60,406 bases of DNA from Oscillospiraceae bacterium. GTDB lineage: Bacteria; Bacillota; Clostridia; Oscillospirales; Ruminococcaceae. Within the stretch, counting starts at the first letter, position 1. The number at the start of each line of letters is the position of its first letter. Shown here in pieces: positions 41,854 to 51,051 of this stretch. The notes under the pieces were generated by a model that was given only the letters and a program-made list of their open reading frames with translations, made no database searches and was not told the DNA's origin. The stretch lies in contig WRHO01000010.1 of NCBI GenBank assembly GCA_009783205.1, positions 1 to 60,406 on the forward strand, in the 5' to 3' direction. A program made the translations under genes and the position numbers.

Positions 41854-42771
41854 ATGATTGACGTATGTCTCCCCGGAACCGGGGGTATGATTCCTTTGCC
41901 CAATAGGTGGTTGACCTGTTGCTGGATTGAGCATCAAGGGGCGGCAATTTTAATTGATTGTGGTGAAGGAACGCAGATTGCAATAAAAAAAGCGGGACTT
42001 AAGCCGTCGAGGATTGAGCTGCTTTTAATTACACATTTTCACGCAGACCACATATCGGGTTTACCCGGGTTACTTTTGACATTGGCAAATGTCCCGCGTA
42101 CAGCCCCCTTGACAATTGCGGGGCCGCCGGGACTCGGCAAAATTGTATCCGCGTTAACCGTAATAACGCCGAGACTTCCGTTCCCCCTCGAGATAATCGA
42201 ACTGAATCATAAATCGGAGCAACCGCCTCCCCCCTTAGAAAGGGGCGGACTTTCGGTTACATCGTTATCTATGCGACACGGTATGACCTGTCTCGGATAT
42301 AGAGTCGATTTGTTCAGAAAGCCGATTTTTAACCCCCAAAAAGCCGCCGCGCTCGATATCCCCGTAAAGCTTTATAAGGTTTTACACGCGGGAGAAACGG
42401 TAACGCTCCCCGATAAGAGAGTTATTACACCGGAACAGGTGTTGGACGGTGAACGTAAGCCTATTTCGATTTGTTATTTTACAGACACCCGCCCTTTTAT
42501 ACAAATGTCTGAATTTGCAAAAAATGTTGATTTATTGATAAGCGAGGGAATGTATTATGACGAAGAAATGCGACAAAAAACAGAAGAAAAAAAGCATATG
42601 ATGTTTTTGGATTCTGCAAAATTGGCGGCAAAATGCGGGGCGAAACGACTATGGCTGACGCATTACAGCCCCGCGCTCGAACGCCCCAAGGACGGCGTGC
42701 ATATCGCTAAAAGGGTGTTCCCCTATATAATCGCGGCACACGACGGGATACAGTTGACTATTGACAAATAA
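41854..42771 (+). CDS. rnz: Ribonuclease Z family metallo-beta-lactamase hydrolase
   Basis: 305 residues of the RNase Z/ElaC family, which trim tRNA 3' ends. The zinc motif THFHADHISG is near 63, LPLPNRW-like start segment near 8, HGMTCLGYRVD near 142, DTRPF near 210 and WLTHYSPA near 268. It ends in the TTGACA of the ftsY promoter. GGAGGT precedes the ATG. Confidence 0.88.
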   Translation: MIDVCLPGTGGMIPLPNRWLTCCWIEHQGAAILIDCGEGTQIAIKKAGLKPSRIELLLITHFHADHISGLPGLLLTLANVPRTAPLTIAGPPGLGKIVSALTVITPRLPFPLEIIELNHKSEQPPPPLERGGLSVTSLSMRHGMTCLGYRVDLFRKPIFNPQKAAALDIPVKLYKVLHAGETVTLPDKRVITPEQVLDGERKPISICYFTDTRPFIQMSEFAKNVDLLISEGMYYDEEMRQKTEEKKHMMFLDSAKLAAKCGAKRLWLTHYSPALERPKDGVHIAKRVFPYIIAAHDGIQLTIDK

Positions 42772-42789
42772 ATAACAATATGCTAAAAT
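42761..42789 (+). promoter_or_regulatory. Promoter of the ftsY operon
   Basis: TTGACA (42761-42766), 17-base spacer, TAAAAT (42784-42789). It overlaps the rnz stop codon. Confidence 0.7.
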
Positions 42790-42844
42790 AAATAAAAATA
42801 GTATAAATAAAGGGAATATCTAAAGAATACGGAGAAAAATAACA

Positions 42845-43753
42845 TTGGGATTATTTTCAAAGCTTAAAGACGGGCTAAAAAAAACAAAAGACTCATTTGC
42901 GGGCGGGGTCGAGCGTGTTGTCAACTCTTTCACAAAAATTGATGAAGATTTTTTTGAAGAGCTTGAGGAAACGCTCATTCTCGCCGATTTGGGTATGCAG
43001 ACCTCTACGGAGATTTGTGAACGGCTACGGGTTGAGATAAAAAAGACGGGCGCGACCGATACAACCGTAATAACGGGAATGTTAAAGGAAATATTAGCCG
43101 AAATTCTCACCGGCGGAAACGAGCTTGACCTTTCGTCAAAGCCCGCCGTCATAATGGTAATAGGGGTCAACGGTGCGGGAAAAACAACAACGGTTGGGAA
43201 GCTCGCGGCAAATTTGAAAGCCGACGGCAAAAAGGTGATTATCGCGGCGGCGGATACATTTCGCGCGGCGGCAATTGAACAGCTTTCGGAGTGGGCAAAC
43301 CGCGCCGATGTCGATATAATACGTCATGCGGAAGGCTCCGACCCCGCCGCCGTTGTTTACGACGCCTGTAACGCGGCAAAATCGAGGGGCGCAGATGTGC
43401 TTATAATTGATACCGCGGGGCGGCTTCATAATAAGAAGCATTTGATGGAAGAGTTGCGTAAAATTGCCCGTTCGGTCGGCTCACAATTGCCCGATTCGAC
43501 CCTCGAAACGCTCTTGGTATTAGACGCGACAACCGGTCAAAACGCCGTTAATCAGGCGCGATTGTTCGGCGAGGTTACCGATATTACGGGAATCGCCCTG
43601 ACAAAATTAGACGGAACGGCTAAGGGGGGGATTATCGTTTCCATAAAAAATGAATTAGGCTTCCCCGTCAAGTTGGTCGGGGTGGGCGAAAAAATAAACG
43701 ATTTACAGACGTTTGTACCCGAAGACTATGTTAATATTATTTTTAGCAGTTAA
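42845..43753 (+). CDS. ftsY: Signal recognition particle receptor FtsY
   Basis: 302 residues with a TTG start, preceded by GGAG at good spacing. SRP GTPase that docks ribosome-SRP complexes at the membrane. The N-terminal helical bundle (1-95) lacks the long acidic A domain of proteobacterial FtsY, as usual in Bacillota. GTPase motifs are GVNGAGKTTTVGKLA near 103, DTFRAAA near 140, DTAGRLHNKKHLMEE near 190, TKLDGTAKGG near 250 and the GVGEKINDL segment near 275. Complete. Confidence 0.96.
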   Translation: MGLFSKLKDGLKKTKDSFAGGVERVVNSFTKIDEDFFEELEETLILADLGMQTSTEICERLRVEIKKTGATDTTVITGMLKEILAEILTGGNELDLSSKPAVIMVIGVNGAGKTTTVGKLAANLKADGKKVIIAAADTFRAAAIEQLSEWANRADVDIIRHAEGSDPAAVVYDACNAAKSRGADVLIIDTAGRLHNKKHLMEELRKIARSVGSQLPDSTLETLLVLDATTGQNAVNQARLFGEVTDITGIALTKLDGTAKGGIIVSIKNELGFPVKLVGVGEKINDLQTFVPEDYVNIIFSS

Positions 43754-43782
43754 GAACTTGACAATTCGTTGAGGAGTATGAA

Positions 43783-44349
43783 ATGAAGGTTATAATAGCA
43801 TCTAATAATCAAGGGAAAATACGCGAATTTAAACAGCTTCTCCAACCCATAGGGTATCAAGCTTTGTCGCAGGCGGAGGCGGGCATTACCGTTGAGGTTG
43901 AGGAGAGCGGCAAAACCTTTGAGGAAAACGCACTTATTAAGGCGCGGGCAATCTTTGAAAAAACGAAAATCCCCGTTATAGCGGACGACAGCGGGCTCGA
44001 AGTAGATTTTCTCGGCGGCGAACCCGGCGTGTACTCGGCGCGATACGCACCCGTAGGACAACGAAAACGTACAATTTTGAAAAAAATGGAAGGGGTCACC
44101 GATAAAGCTCAACGCGCCGCGAGATTTGTATGCTGTATTTGTTATACGGACGGGAACGACACTAAAATAGTTCATGGCAGGTGCGAGGGATATATAGGTT
44201 TTGAGGAACGCGGCGAAAACGGCTTTGGTTATGATTCGATTTTCATGGTCGGAGAAAAATCATTTGCGGAATTAAGCGACAATGAAAAAAACACCGTAAG
44301 TCACCGCGGAATTGCACTAAAAAAATTAGTCAAAGAATTGGAAGCGTGA
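43783..44349 (+). CDS. rdgB: XTP/dITP diphosphatase (RdgB/HAM1)
   Basis: 188 residues. Removes non-canonical purine triphosphates (ITP, XTP). Conserved ASNNQGKIREF near 5, EENALIKARA near 47, ADDSGLEVD near 66, YSARYAP near 83 and GFGYDSIF near 145. GAGGAGT precedes the ATG. It overlaps nadD by four bases. Confidence 0.96.
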   Translation: MKVIIASNNQGKIREFKQLLQPIGYQALSQAEAGITVEVEESGKTFEENALIKARAIFEKTKIPVIADDSGLEVDFLGGEPGVYSARYAPVGQRKRTILKKMEGVTDKAQRAARFVCCICYTDGNDTKIVHGRCEGYIGFEERGENGFGYDSIFMVGEKSFAELSDNEKNTVSHRGIALKKLVKELEA

Positions 44350-45365
44350 TTATGAAAATAGCAGTATTCGGGGGGGCGTTTAACCCGCCGCATTTGGGGC
44401 ATATAAATATAGTCAAATCGGTTTGCGCGATTATTAAACCCGAAAAGACGTTAATAATCCCTACCGGGAACGCCCCGCATAAATCCACAATGACCCTTTA
44501 TGATAAGCGGCTTAAGCTTGCAAAGGCGGCTTTCCCCGGTTGTGAAATAAGCGACATTGAGAATAAGCCCGTATTAAGCTACACAATTGATACTATTCGA
44601 GAATTAAAAGCGAGTTATCCCGAAGACACAGAGCTTTTTTTGATAATCGGCTCGGATATGCTTTTGAACTTTGCGCAATGGAATAATTACGAAGAAATTT
44701 TAAAACAATGTACCGTTGTCGCGGCGGCACGAGATTCGTTTGAATACGGCGAATATGCAAAGCGATTCGGGATTACGCTTATTGATATTCCGATAGTAGA
44801 AATGTCATCGAGCGGTATAAGAGAAATGTTCAAGCCGAAACGCTATGTACACAGCGTAAACGTCGCTATTATGTGCGGGGAATTATCCGAAAGGTGGGGG
44901 TTATCGTCGGAATTGGCGGAAAAAGCCTACATAGCGGGTATTCTTCACGATATAATGAAAAAAAGCGAGGTCGTTCCGAATTTTGCAGAGTATCAGCCTT
45001 CGCCGGAGGAACTCGCCGAGCCTAAGCTTTGGCACGCAATTTCGGGCGCGAAGTATGTACGCGATGTGATGCATATTGTTGATTTTGATATTGTGAACGC
45101 CATTAGATTTCACACGGTCGGAAGACCCGAAATGAGCATTGTTGAAAAAATTGTGTATATAGCCGATAAAATTTCCGAGGAGCGGGATTATAAAGACGTT
45201 GATGAATTGCGCGCATTGGCTTTTGAAAATCTCGATTTAGCGGTTTATGAATCAATAAAAGCATCAATAAAAAAGACGTTAAAAAAGGACAAGCGAATCC
45301 CCCCGTACACAATAGACGCATATCATTATTACAGGAATAAAAAAGATAGGAGTGACTCACAATGA
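44346..45365 (+). CDS. nadD: NadD-YqeK fusion: nicotinate-nucleotide adenylyltransferase and HD hydrolase
   Basis: 339 residues, twice the length of NadD. Residues 1-165 are NadD: GGAFNPPHLGHINI near 7, PTGNAPHK near 40 and SSSGIREMFK near 155. Residues 170-339 are a YqeK-type HD phosphohydrolase: HSVNVAIMCGELS near 171, AGILHDIMKK with the HD pair near 200 and H...ADKISEERDY near 275. YqeK hydrolyses diadenosine tetraphosphate. In Bacillus these are adjacent separate genes; here they are one protein. rsfS follows with a four-base overlap, the classical nadD-yqeK-rsfS order. Confidence 0.95.
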   Translation: MIMKIAVFGGAFNPPHLGHINIVKSVCAIIKPEKTLIIPTGNAPHKSTMTLYDKRLKLAKAAFPGCEISDIENKPVLSYTIDTIRELKASYPEDTELFLIIGSDMLLNFAQWNNYEEILKQCTVVAAARDSFEYGEYAKRFGITLIDIPIVEMSSSGIREMFKPKRYVHSVNVAIMCGELSERWGLSSELAEKAYIAGILHDIMKKSEVVPNFAEYQPSPEELAEPKLWHAISGAKYVRDVMHIVDFDIVNAIRFHTVGRPEMSIVEKIVYIADKISEERDYKDVDELRALAFENLDLAVYESIKASIKKTLKKDKRIPPYTIDAYHYYRNKKDRSDSQ

Positions 45366-45727
45366 CCGATTTAGAAATACTTCAAATTGCGGTAAAAACG
45401 CTCGATGAAAAAAAGGGACAAGATTTAAAGATTATCAAAATAGACGACGTTTCATCAATCGCAAATTACTTTGTTTTGGCAACGGGGACGAGTTCCGCAC
45501 AGGTAAAGACGCTCGCCGACGAAACCGAACACAAGCTCGAAAAAGCGGGAGTTATACCGCAACGTACCGAGAATTATCGCGGCGCAGATTGGGTTGTGCT
45601 TGATTATATCGACGTCGTTATACACATATTTTATAAGGAAACGAGAGATTTCTACGATTTAGAACGCTTGTGGCAGGATGGTGAGGAAATAGATACGACT
45701 AAGTTTTTAGGAAAGGGCAAAGTTTGA
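45362..45727 (+). CDS. rsfS: Ribosomal silencing factor RsfS
   Basis: 121 residues of the RsfS/Iojap family, which binds uL14 and blocks subunit joining in starvation. Conserved LDEKKGQDLKIIKIDDVSSI near 14, ANYFVLATGTSSAQVKTLAD near 34, GADWVVLDYIDVVIHIF near 77 and FYDLERLWQD near 101. Confidence 0.96.
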   Translation: MTDLEILQIAVKTLDEKKGQDLKIIKIDDVSSIANYFVLATGTSSAQVKTLADETEHKLEKAGVIPQRTENYRGADWVVLDYIDVVIHIFYKETRDFYDLERLWQDGEEIDTTKFLGKGKV

Positions 45728-45731
45728 ATAA

Positions 45732-46748
45732 ATGATAAAAGAAGCGATATTGTCTCTTTCTAAGAAAGAGGATTTGTCTTATGAAACCGCCGAAAAGGTA
45801 ATGAACGAGATTATGACGGGAAAGGCTACCGACGTACAAATGAGCGCGTATTTGACCGCGTTGAGCTTAAAAGGGGAAACAATTGACGAAATTACCGCGA
45901 GTGCGTCCGGAATGCGTTTTCATTGTACGCGGTTGTTACACGATATTGACGCGCTCGAAATAGTCGGAACGGGCGGCGACGGCGCAAACACCTTTAATAT
46001 CTCCACAACGGCGGCAATTATCATTGCGGCGGCGGGCGTTCCCGTTGCAAAACACGGTAACCGAAGCGCGTCGAGCAAATGCGGCTCTGCCGACGTTTTG
46101 GAAGCCTTAGGGGTGAATATAAACATTCCGCCCGAAAAAAGCGCGAAGCTCTTAAACGATATAGGAATATGCTTTTTATTCGCCCAAAACTATCATATAG
46201 CCATGAAATACGTCGCGCCCATTCGTCGCGAATTGGGGATTAGGACAGTTTTTAACATTCTCGGGCCGCTGACCAACCCCGCGGGTGCAAAAATGGAGCT
46301 TATGGGGGTTTACGACAAGGATTTGGTCGAACCGTTGGCACAGGTTCTTTGTAATTTGGGGGTAAAAAACGCAATGGTTGTTCACGGCGAGGACGGACTC
46401 GACGAAATATCCATATGCGCGCCGACGTTTATTTGCGAGGTCAAGGACGGGTGGTTAAAAAAGTACACAATTTCCCCCGAACAATTTGGGTTTGAGCGAT
46501 ATGATAAATCGGCGTTGACGGGGGGAACGCCCGACGAAAACGCAGATATTCTCATAAAGGTTTTACAAGGCGAAATGCCCGCAAAGCGCAACGCCGCCGT
46601 TTTAAACGCCGCCGCCGCGCTTTATGTTGCGGGAAAATCCGATTCAATCGAGGCGGCGGTTCATATTGTTGAAGATGTAATCGACTCGGGTAAAGCCTTA
46701 AATAAGCTAAAAGAATTTATTAAAGAGAGCCGGTTAAACAATAGCTGA
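45732..46748 (+). CDS. trpD: Anthranilate phosphoribosyltransferase
   Basis: 338 residues. Joins anthranilate and PRPP in tryptophan synthesis. Conserved GTGGDGANTFNIST near 77, KHGNRSASSKCGSADVLEAL near 104 and RELGIRTVFNILGPLTNPA near 161. It begins four bases after rsfS, so trpDCF appears to be read from the ftsY/rsfS unit. Confidence 0.96.
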   Translation: MIKEAILSLSKKEDLSYETAEKVMNEIMTGKATDVQMSAYLTALSLKGETIDEITASASGMRFHCTRLLHDIDALEIVGTGGDGANTFNISTTAAIIIAAAGVPVAKHGNRSASSKCGSADVLEALGVNINIPPEKSAKLLNDIGICFLFAQNYHIAMKYVAPIRRELGIRTVFNILGPLTNPAGAKMELMGVYDKDLVEPLAQVLCNLGVKNAMVVHGEDGLDEISICAPTFICEVKDGWLKKYTISPEQFGFERYDKSALTGGTPDENADILIKVLQGEMPAKRNAAVLNAAAALYVAGKSDSIEAAVHIVEDVIDSGKALNKLKEFIKESRLNNS

Positions 46749-46768
46749 AAGGTGTTGTAATAAAACTG

Positions 46769-47530
46769 ATGAACATTCTTGAACAAATTGCGGCGCGCAC
46801 AAGAACACGTATTGAAGAACAAAAAAAGCGTATGCCGCTACAGCGGCCTTCCGTAAATTCAAGCTCCGTTTTTCATTTTGAAAAAGCATTAAAAAAACAA
46901 AACGATATCTCCTTTATATGCGAGGTCAAGAAGGCGTCGCCGTCAAAGGGCGTTATTTGTGAAGATTTCGATTATATAAAAATTGCAAAGGCGTATGTCG
47001 AGGCGGGCGCGGACGCAATTTCGGTTTTGACCGAGCCATATTGGTTCAAGGGGAGCGACGCATACCTCGAGGAAATATCAAAAACGGTCAATGTACTCGA
47101 CACCCCCCTTTTACGCAAGGACTTTGTTGTTGATGAATACATGATTTATGAAGCGAGACTTTTGGGGGCGAGCGCGGTTTTATTAATCGTCGCGCTACTT
47201 GATTCAAAAACGCTCAAGGGGTATATTGAGCTGTGTCACGATATGGGTCTTTCCGCATTAGTCGAAACACATGATGAAGACGAAGTGAAAATCGCACTTG
47301 AGGCGGGGGCGCGAATAATCGGAGTGAACAATCGTAACCTCAAAACCTTTGAGGTTGATATTAAATTGAGCGAGCGGTTGCGAAAATTAGTTCCGCTTAA
47401 CATATGCTTTGTTTCGGAAAGCGGAATTAAAACCCGCGAAGATGTACAAAGCCTTATACAAATAGGTGCGGACGCCGTATTAATCGGCGAAACACTTATG
47501 AAGGGCGGAACGCTCGGTGATTTAAGATGA
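46769..47530 (+). CDS. trpC: Indole-3-glycerol phosphate synthase
   Basis: 253 residues. Conserved ICEVKKASPSKGVI near 49, DAISVLTEPYWFKGS near 75, LLRKDFVVDEYMIYEAR near 107, GVNNRNLKTFEVD near 180 and VSESGIKTREDV near 210. It overlaps trpF by four bases. Confidence 0.96.
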   Translation: MNILEQIAARTRTRIEEQKKRMPLQRPSVNSSSVFHFEKALKKQNDISFICEVKKASPSKGVICEDFDYIKIAKAYVEAGADAISVLTEPYWFKGSDAYLEEISKTVNVLDTPLLRKDFVVDEYMIYEARLLGASAVLLIVALLDSKTLKGYIELCHDMGLSALVETHDEDEVKIALEAGARIIGVNNRNLKTFEVDIKLSERLRKLVPLNICFVSESGIKTREDVQSLIQIGADAVLIGETLMKGGTLGDLR

Positions 47531-48093
47531 AGACAAAAATAAAGATTTGCGGGCTTTTCCGCGACGAAGATATAGCCATTGTTAATATATATAAGCCCGA
47601 TTATATAGGGTTTGTATTTGCAAAAAGCAGAAGGCGGGTAACGCCGGAGCGTGCTTTACAGCTACGGAAAAATCTCGATTCAAATATAATACCGGTGGGC
47701 GTATTTGTCGACGAGCCGATAGAAAACATTGTTGCTCTTATAAAAAACGGCGTAACAGACATGATACAATTGCACGGGGGCGAGGACGAGGATTATATAC
47801 GCGAACTCAAAAGCAAAACAAAAAAACCCGTTATAAAAGCAAACGGGGTTTGCGAAACGGCGGACTATCTGCTTTTTGACGGCGTTATACCGGGGTCGGG
47901 GCGGACATTCGATTGGAACGAAATACCCAAAGTAAATAAGCCTTTCTTTTTAGCGGGCGGGCTAAACCCGTCAAATGTCGCCGACGCAATTAAACTTGTA
48001 AACCCATATGCGGTCGACGTAAGCAGCGGTGTAGAAACAAACGGAGTAAAGGATATTCACAAAATTGAAGATTTTATAAAAAATTGTTCCTGA
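47527..48093 (+). CDS. trpF: Phosphoribosylanthranilate isomerase
   Basis: 188 residues, somewhat short for TrpF (about 200). Conserved KICGLFRDEDI near 5 (catalytic Cys), YIGFVFAKSRRRVTPERA near 24, IQLHGGEDEDYI near 79, and FLAGGLNPSNVADAI near 140. DVSSGVETNGVKD near 160 carries the second-half phosphate site. The stop lies inside the terminator loop. trpA and trpB are not in the window. Confidence 0.95.
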   Translation: MKTKIKICGLFRDEDIAIVNIYKPDYIGFVFAKSRRRVTPERALQLRKNLDSNIIPVGVFVDEPIENIVALIKNGVTDMIQLHGGEDEDYIRELKSKTKKPVIKANGVCETADYLLFDGVIPGSGRTFDWNEIPKVNKPFFLAGGLNPSNVADAIKLVNPYAVDVSSGVETNGVKDIHKIEDFIKNCS

Positions 48094-48116
48094 AAAATGG
48101 GACAATTTTGTTTTAT
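48081..48116 (+). terminator. Terminator of the trpDCF unit
   Basis: Stem AAATTGTTCC / GGGACAATTT (one G-U pair), loop TGAAAAAT that includes the trpF stop, then TTGTTTTAT. Confidence 0.75.
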
Positions 48117-48133
48117 ATTTTGTATTATATATA

Positions 48134-48292
48134 GGCAACCTCCGAAAACCTCTTCCGGCACTCGCCGGCTGAAAATTCCGCCATACTTCGTTGATTTTTC
48201 ATTAAATATCAACGGATATTCGCAGAAAAATCGCCTCGTCTGACGAAATTTTCATATCGACGATTACACGAAACAGGTTTTCGGAGGTTGCC
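48134..48292. mobile_element. MITE-like element, family A, copy 1 (159 bp)
   Basis: Perfect 18-bp terminal inverted repeats GGCAACCTCCGAAAACCT. The interior has core CCATACTTCGTTGATTTTTC and GAAAAATCGCCTCGTCTG. Flanked by ATA and ATG, so a target duplication is not exact. About 90 percent like copy 2 at 58916. No coding capacity. Confidence 0.85.
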
Positions 48293-48333
48293 ATGAAGTG
48301 CTTCAAAAACTTTTTCGAAGAAGGAGGTATTAA

Positions 48334-48843
48334 ATGAATCGTGATATTTTAACCGAAAGCGTCATCGCGTACAGAGATACCGTTTTGCGCGTCGCGTTGG
48401 GATATATGAAAAATATCCACGACGCGGAGGATATAGCTCAAAATGTGTTCATGAAGCTGTACAATTGTGAAAAAAGCTTCCCGAGTAAGGAAGCGGAAAA
48501 AGCTTGGCTTATTCGCGTCACTATTAATGAAGCAAAGAATGTATTGGGTTCCGCATGGTTCAGGAATCGCGGAAACATGAACGAACGCGATGAAGGTCTT
48601 ATCGCACCGGGCTACATGAATCCCGACGATTTAAATGTCTATGATTATGTTAAGACGTTAAATCCAAAGTATCGCACCGTGATTTACTTGTATTATTATG
48701 AGGGATACTCGACAAAGGAAATCTCGTCTATATTGAAAATATCACAATCCACGGTGACGACCCAACTAAAACGCGCAAGAAAACAACTTAAAGATACTAT
48801 CGAGAAGGAGGAGGAAACTAATGAAATACAAGGATTTATTTGA
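48334..48843 (+). CDS. ECF RNA polymerase sigma factor (second)
   Basis: 169 residues. Region 2: YRDTVLRVALGYMKNIHDAE, then DIAQNVFMKLYN. Region 4: NPKYRTVIYLYYYEGYSTKE and SQSTVTTQLKRARKQLKDTI. Similar in design to the sigma factor at 39660 but a different paralogue. AGGAGGT precedes the ATG. It overlaps the next gene by 23 bases. The family A repeat ends 41 bases upstream. Confidence 0.93.
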   Translation: MNRDILTESVIAYRDTVLRVALGYMKNIHDAEDIAQNVFMKLYNCEKSFPSKEAEKAWLIRVTINEAKNVLGSAWFRNRGNMNERDEGLIAPGYMNPDDLNVYDYVKTLNPKYRTVIYLYYYEGYSTKEISSILKISQSTVTTQLKRARKQLKDTIEKEEETNEIQGFI

Positions 48844-50044
48844 TGTAGCTTTTATCGACGATTATGAACGGTTCGCCGATGAGGTTATTACAAAAGCAAT
48901 TATTGAAAAAAACGAGAAAGCGCAGAGTAAAAGGCGACTTAATCCCATTTACGGTTTGTCGGCGGCGTTGCTTGTGTTGGCGGTAATGGCGGGGGGGGCG
49001 GCAATGCTTCTGCTCGATAACGCCGGGAATAAAATTATCGCGCCGCCGCTTTCGGGAACCATTGATAACAATTCGTTTTCCGCTTTTGCGCCCGCGTCGG
49101 TTCAATCCGAACTCGAAAACGAAACAGAGGCGGTTGTCGCTACGCTTCCGCCGCTCAACTCCGAAAACCCGTACAATATCGAAATCCTCGAAAACTCTCA
49201 CGACTTAGATGTTGAGTTTAATATGTACGGCGACGAAAAAGCAATGTTTCTTTCAATGGTGCTTAAACCCACGGGCGATTTGACGTTCTACAGAGCTTCG
49301 GGCAAGGACGAAGAGCTGAACGAAAAGCATCAGGCACTTTGGGATAAAGCTTGTGAAATAAACAGGAATAATGATATACGCGGGTTGTGCGGGTTAATCA
49401 CTCCTTCCGAGTCGATTTGTACACTAAATGCGGGTACCGAGCCAAAAAACGGTAATTACCACACAGACTGGCGCGTTCTTTCGACAAGAGGGGAAGCAAT
49501 AGTCGGCGAAACCTTCACCATTGATTTTGTAAACGTAATCGGTTACGGCGACAACGCCGAGCTTGTCACGTTCAAGGCGACTTTTACGGCAAATTACGAG
49601 CTTTTTAAAAGTAAAACATTTGAGTATAACCGAGAATTGACCCTCGGCACAACCGACCATGAAGCTCAAAAAGGAATAGCGATTGACGAATACGGCGAAG
49701 AGACAGAGTTCACCGCTGTGTTAAGGAATCAAGCCGAGGAGCCGTTTATCATTGAATCTATAATCGTTTCAAATACGACTATTACTTTTAACATTAAAGC
49801 CGAAAACGCCGAAGACGCTATGTTCTGCGGTCAAGAATTGGACAGATTCGGGGTATGGTTTGATGTGGAAGGCGAAGATGACCTTTTGTATTTTAAGGTT
49901 GTCGGCGGCGGCGGGGTTGACGCCCGTGAAGACGTGAGCGACGGAACAAGGAGGCAGGTGCGATTCTTTGTTAATGAAGACTTTGATGTAAAAACGATTA
50001 ATTCAATTCGATTGTACGGCGAGGTTTTTGAATTAGCTTGGTAA
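48821..50044 (+). CDS. Putative anti-sigma factor / membrane protein with extracytoplasmic domain
   Basis: 407 residues: cytoplasmic helix-rich N terminus (1-45, FIDDYERFADEVITKAI), one membrane helix (about 47-70), and an extracytoplasmic beta-rich domain (about 110-407) that resembles the C-terminal half of DUF4179-type anti-sigma proteins of Clostridia. GGAGGAGGAAA lies before the ATG inside the sigma gene. The position after an ECF sigma gene supports membrane sequestration of that sigma factor. Confidence 0.78.
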   Translation: MKYKDLFDVAFIDDYERFADEVITKAIIEKNEKAQSKRRLNPIYGLSAALLVLAVMAGGAAMLLLDNAGNKIIAPPLSGTIDNNSFSAFAPASVQSELENETEAVVATLPPLNSENPYNIEILENSHDLDVEFNMYGDEKAMFLSMVLKPTGDLTFYRASGKDEELNEKHQALWDKACEINRNNDIRGLCGLITPSESICTLNAGTEPKNGNYHTDWRVLSTRGEAIVGETFTIDFVNVIGYGDNAELVTFKATFTANYELFKSKTFEYNRELTLGTTDHEAQKGIAIDEYGEETEFTAVLRNQAEEPFIIESIIVSNTTITFNIKAENAEDAMFCGQELDRFGVWFDVEGEDDLLYFKVVGGGGVDAREDVSDGTRRQVRFFVNEDFDVKTINSIRLYGEVFELAW

Positions 50045-50073
50045 GCGTTAAACTGCGTCGAAACTGATTAAAC

Positions 50074-50103
50074 AAAAACGAGGGAATAAACTCCCTCGTT
50101 TTT
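50074..50103. terminator. Bidirectional terminator
   Basis: AAAAACGAGGGA / TCCCTCGTTTTT stem with an ATAAAC loop, between the convergent stops at 50044 and 50122. Confidence 0.85.
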
Positions 50104-50121
50104 GTAATAAAATCAATAAAA

Positions 50122-51030
50122 TCAATAAAAACGCGCTTCGTATTCATCACGGGTCATGTCCGCTTCAAACAAAAGGATTAATGCGCCCGGCCCGACGTGT
50201 GCCCCGATTATAGGCCCCATCATCATTACCGTTATATTGCGAACACTAACGGTTGCCCTTACCATTTCGGCAAGCAATAACGCTTCGTCCTCACAATCGG
50301 TATGTGCTATATATACCGTATCGAGAACGGTATTCTCGTTTATGCTTCGCTTAAGCTGTTCCGTGAGCAACTCGAGAGATGCTTTTCTTCCGCGCACTTT
50401 ATCCTTAACCGCCAAGGTTCCGGTCGGCGTAAGGTTCAACACCGGTTTAATGCTCAACATTGAACCGGCTATTGCCGATAGCTTGCTGAGTCTTCCCCCT
50501 CTGTGAAGATACATTAAATCGTCTACGGTGAACAAACCGAGACACCTGTGCTTTAAGCCTTCGAGATAATCCGCCGTTTCGGTCACCGAAAGCCCGTCGG
50601 CGCGCTTTTTCACCGCTAAATCGGTTAATAAGCCTATGCCGACCGACGCGCTTATACTGTCAACCGGGTATATGTCACACTCGGGATATCTCTCCTTAAC
50701 CTCCCGCAACGCGATTTGCGCGCTTTGATATGTTCCCGAAAGTCCGCTCGACAATATGAGGAATATAAGCCCCTCACCGCGCTTTGCATAGTCTGTGAAA
50801 AGCGCGGCAAAGGTTTCGGGGTTAATTTGAGCCGTTTTTGCTACGCCGCCCTTCCGCAATACGTCGTAAAAGCTTTTTGCGGTTATATCCCGCCAATACC
50901 CTTCATTATGCGACGCGCCGTCTAAGTCGAATGTAATGGGCAGTTTTTTTATATTATTTTGCGCGATATATTCGTCGGGAAGGTCGCAGCTTGTGTCAAT
51001 CATTATCGAAAAAGAATTTGCCGTTTTCAT
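50122..51030 (-). CDS. DegV family fatty-acid-binding protein
   Basis: 302 residues. DegV/FakB-type proteins bind a fatty acid for phosphorylation by FakA. Conserved IMIDTSCDLPDEYI near 9, the ISSGLSGTYQSA segment near 92, PVDSISASVGIG near 118 and GPIIGAHVGPGALILLF near 276. A GAGGTG site lies before the ATG. It starts 22 bases after the PEPCK stop on the same strand, so the two may be co-transcribed. Confidence 0.93.
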   Translation of the reverse strand: MKTANSFSIMIDTSCDLPDEYIAQNNIKKLPITFDLDGASHNEGYWRDITAKSFYDVLRKGGVAKTAQINPETFAALFTDYAKRGEGLIFLILSSGLSGTYQSAQIALREVKERYPECDIYPVDSISASVGIGLLTDLAVKKRADGLSVTETADYLEGLKHRCLGLFTVDDLMYLHRGGRLSKLSAIAGSMLSIKPVLNLTPTGTLAVKDKVRGRKASLELLTEQLKRSINENTVLDTVYIAHTDCEDEALLLAEMVRATVSVRNITVMMMGPIIGAHVGPGALILLFEADMTRDEYEARFY

Positions 51031-51051
51031 AAGCTTTATTTATCACCTCGC

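Noticed and set aside
48134-48292. Repeat as a riboswitch or attenuator for the ECF gene
   Set aside because: The same 159-160 bp unit with terminal inverted repeats occurs at an unrelated operon with a target duplication, which fits a mobile repeat better.
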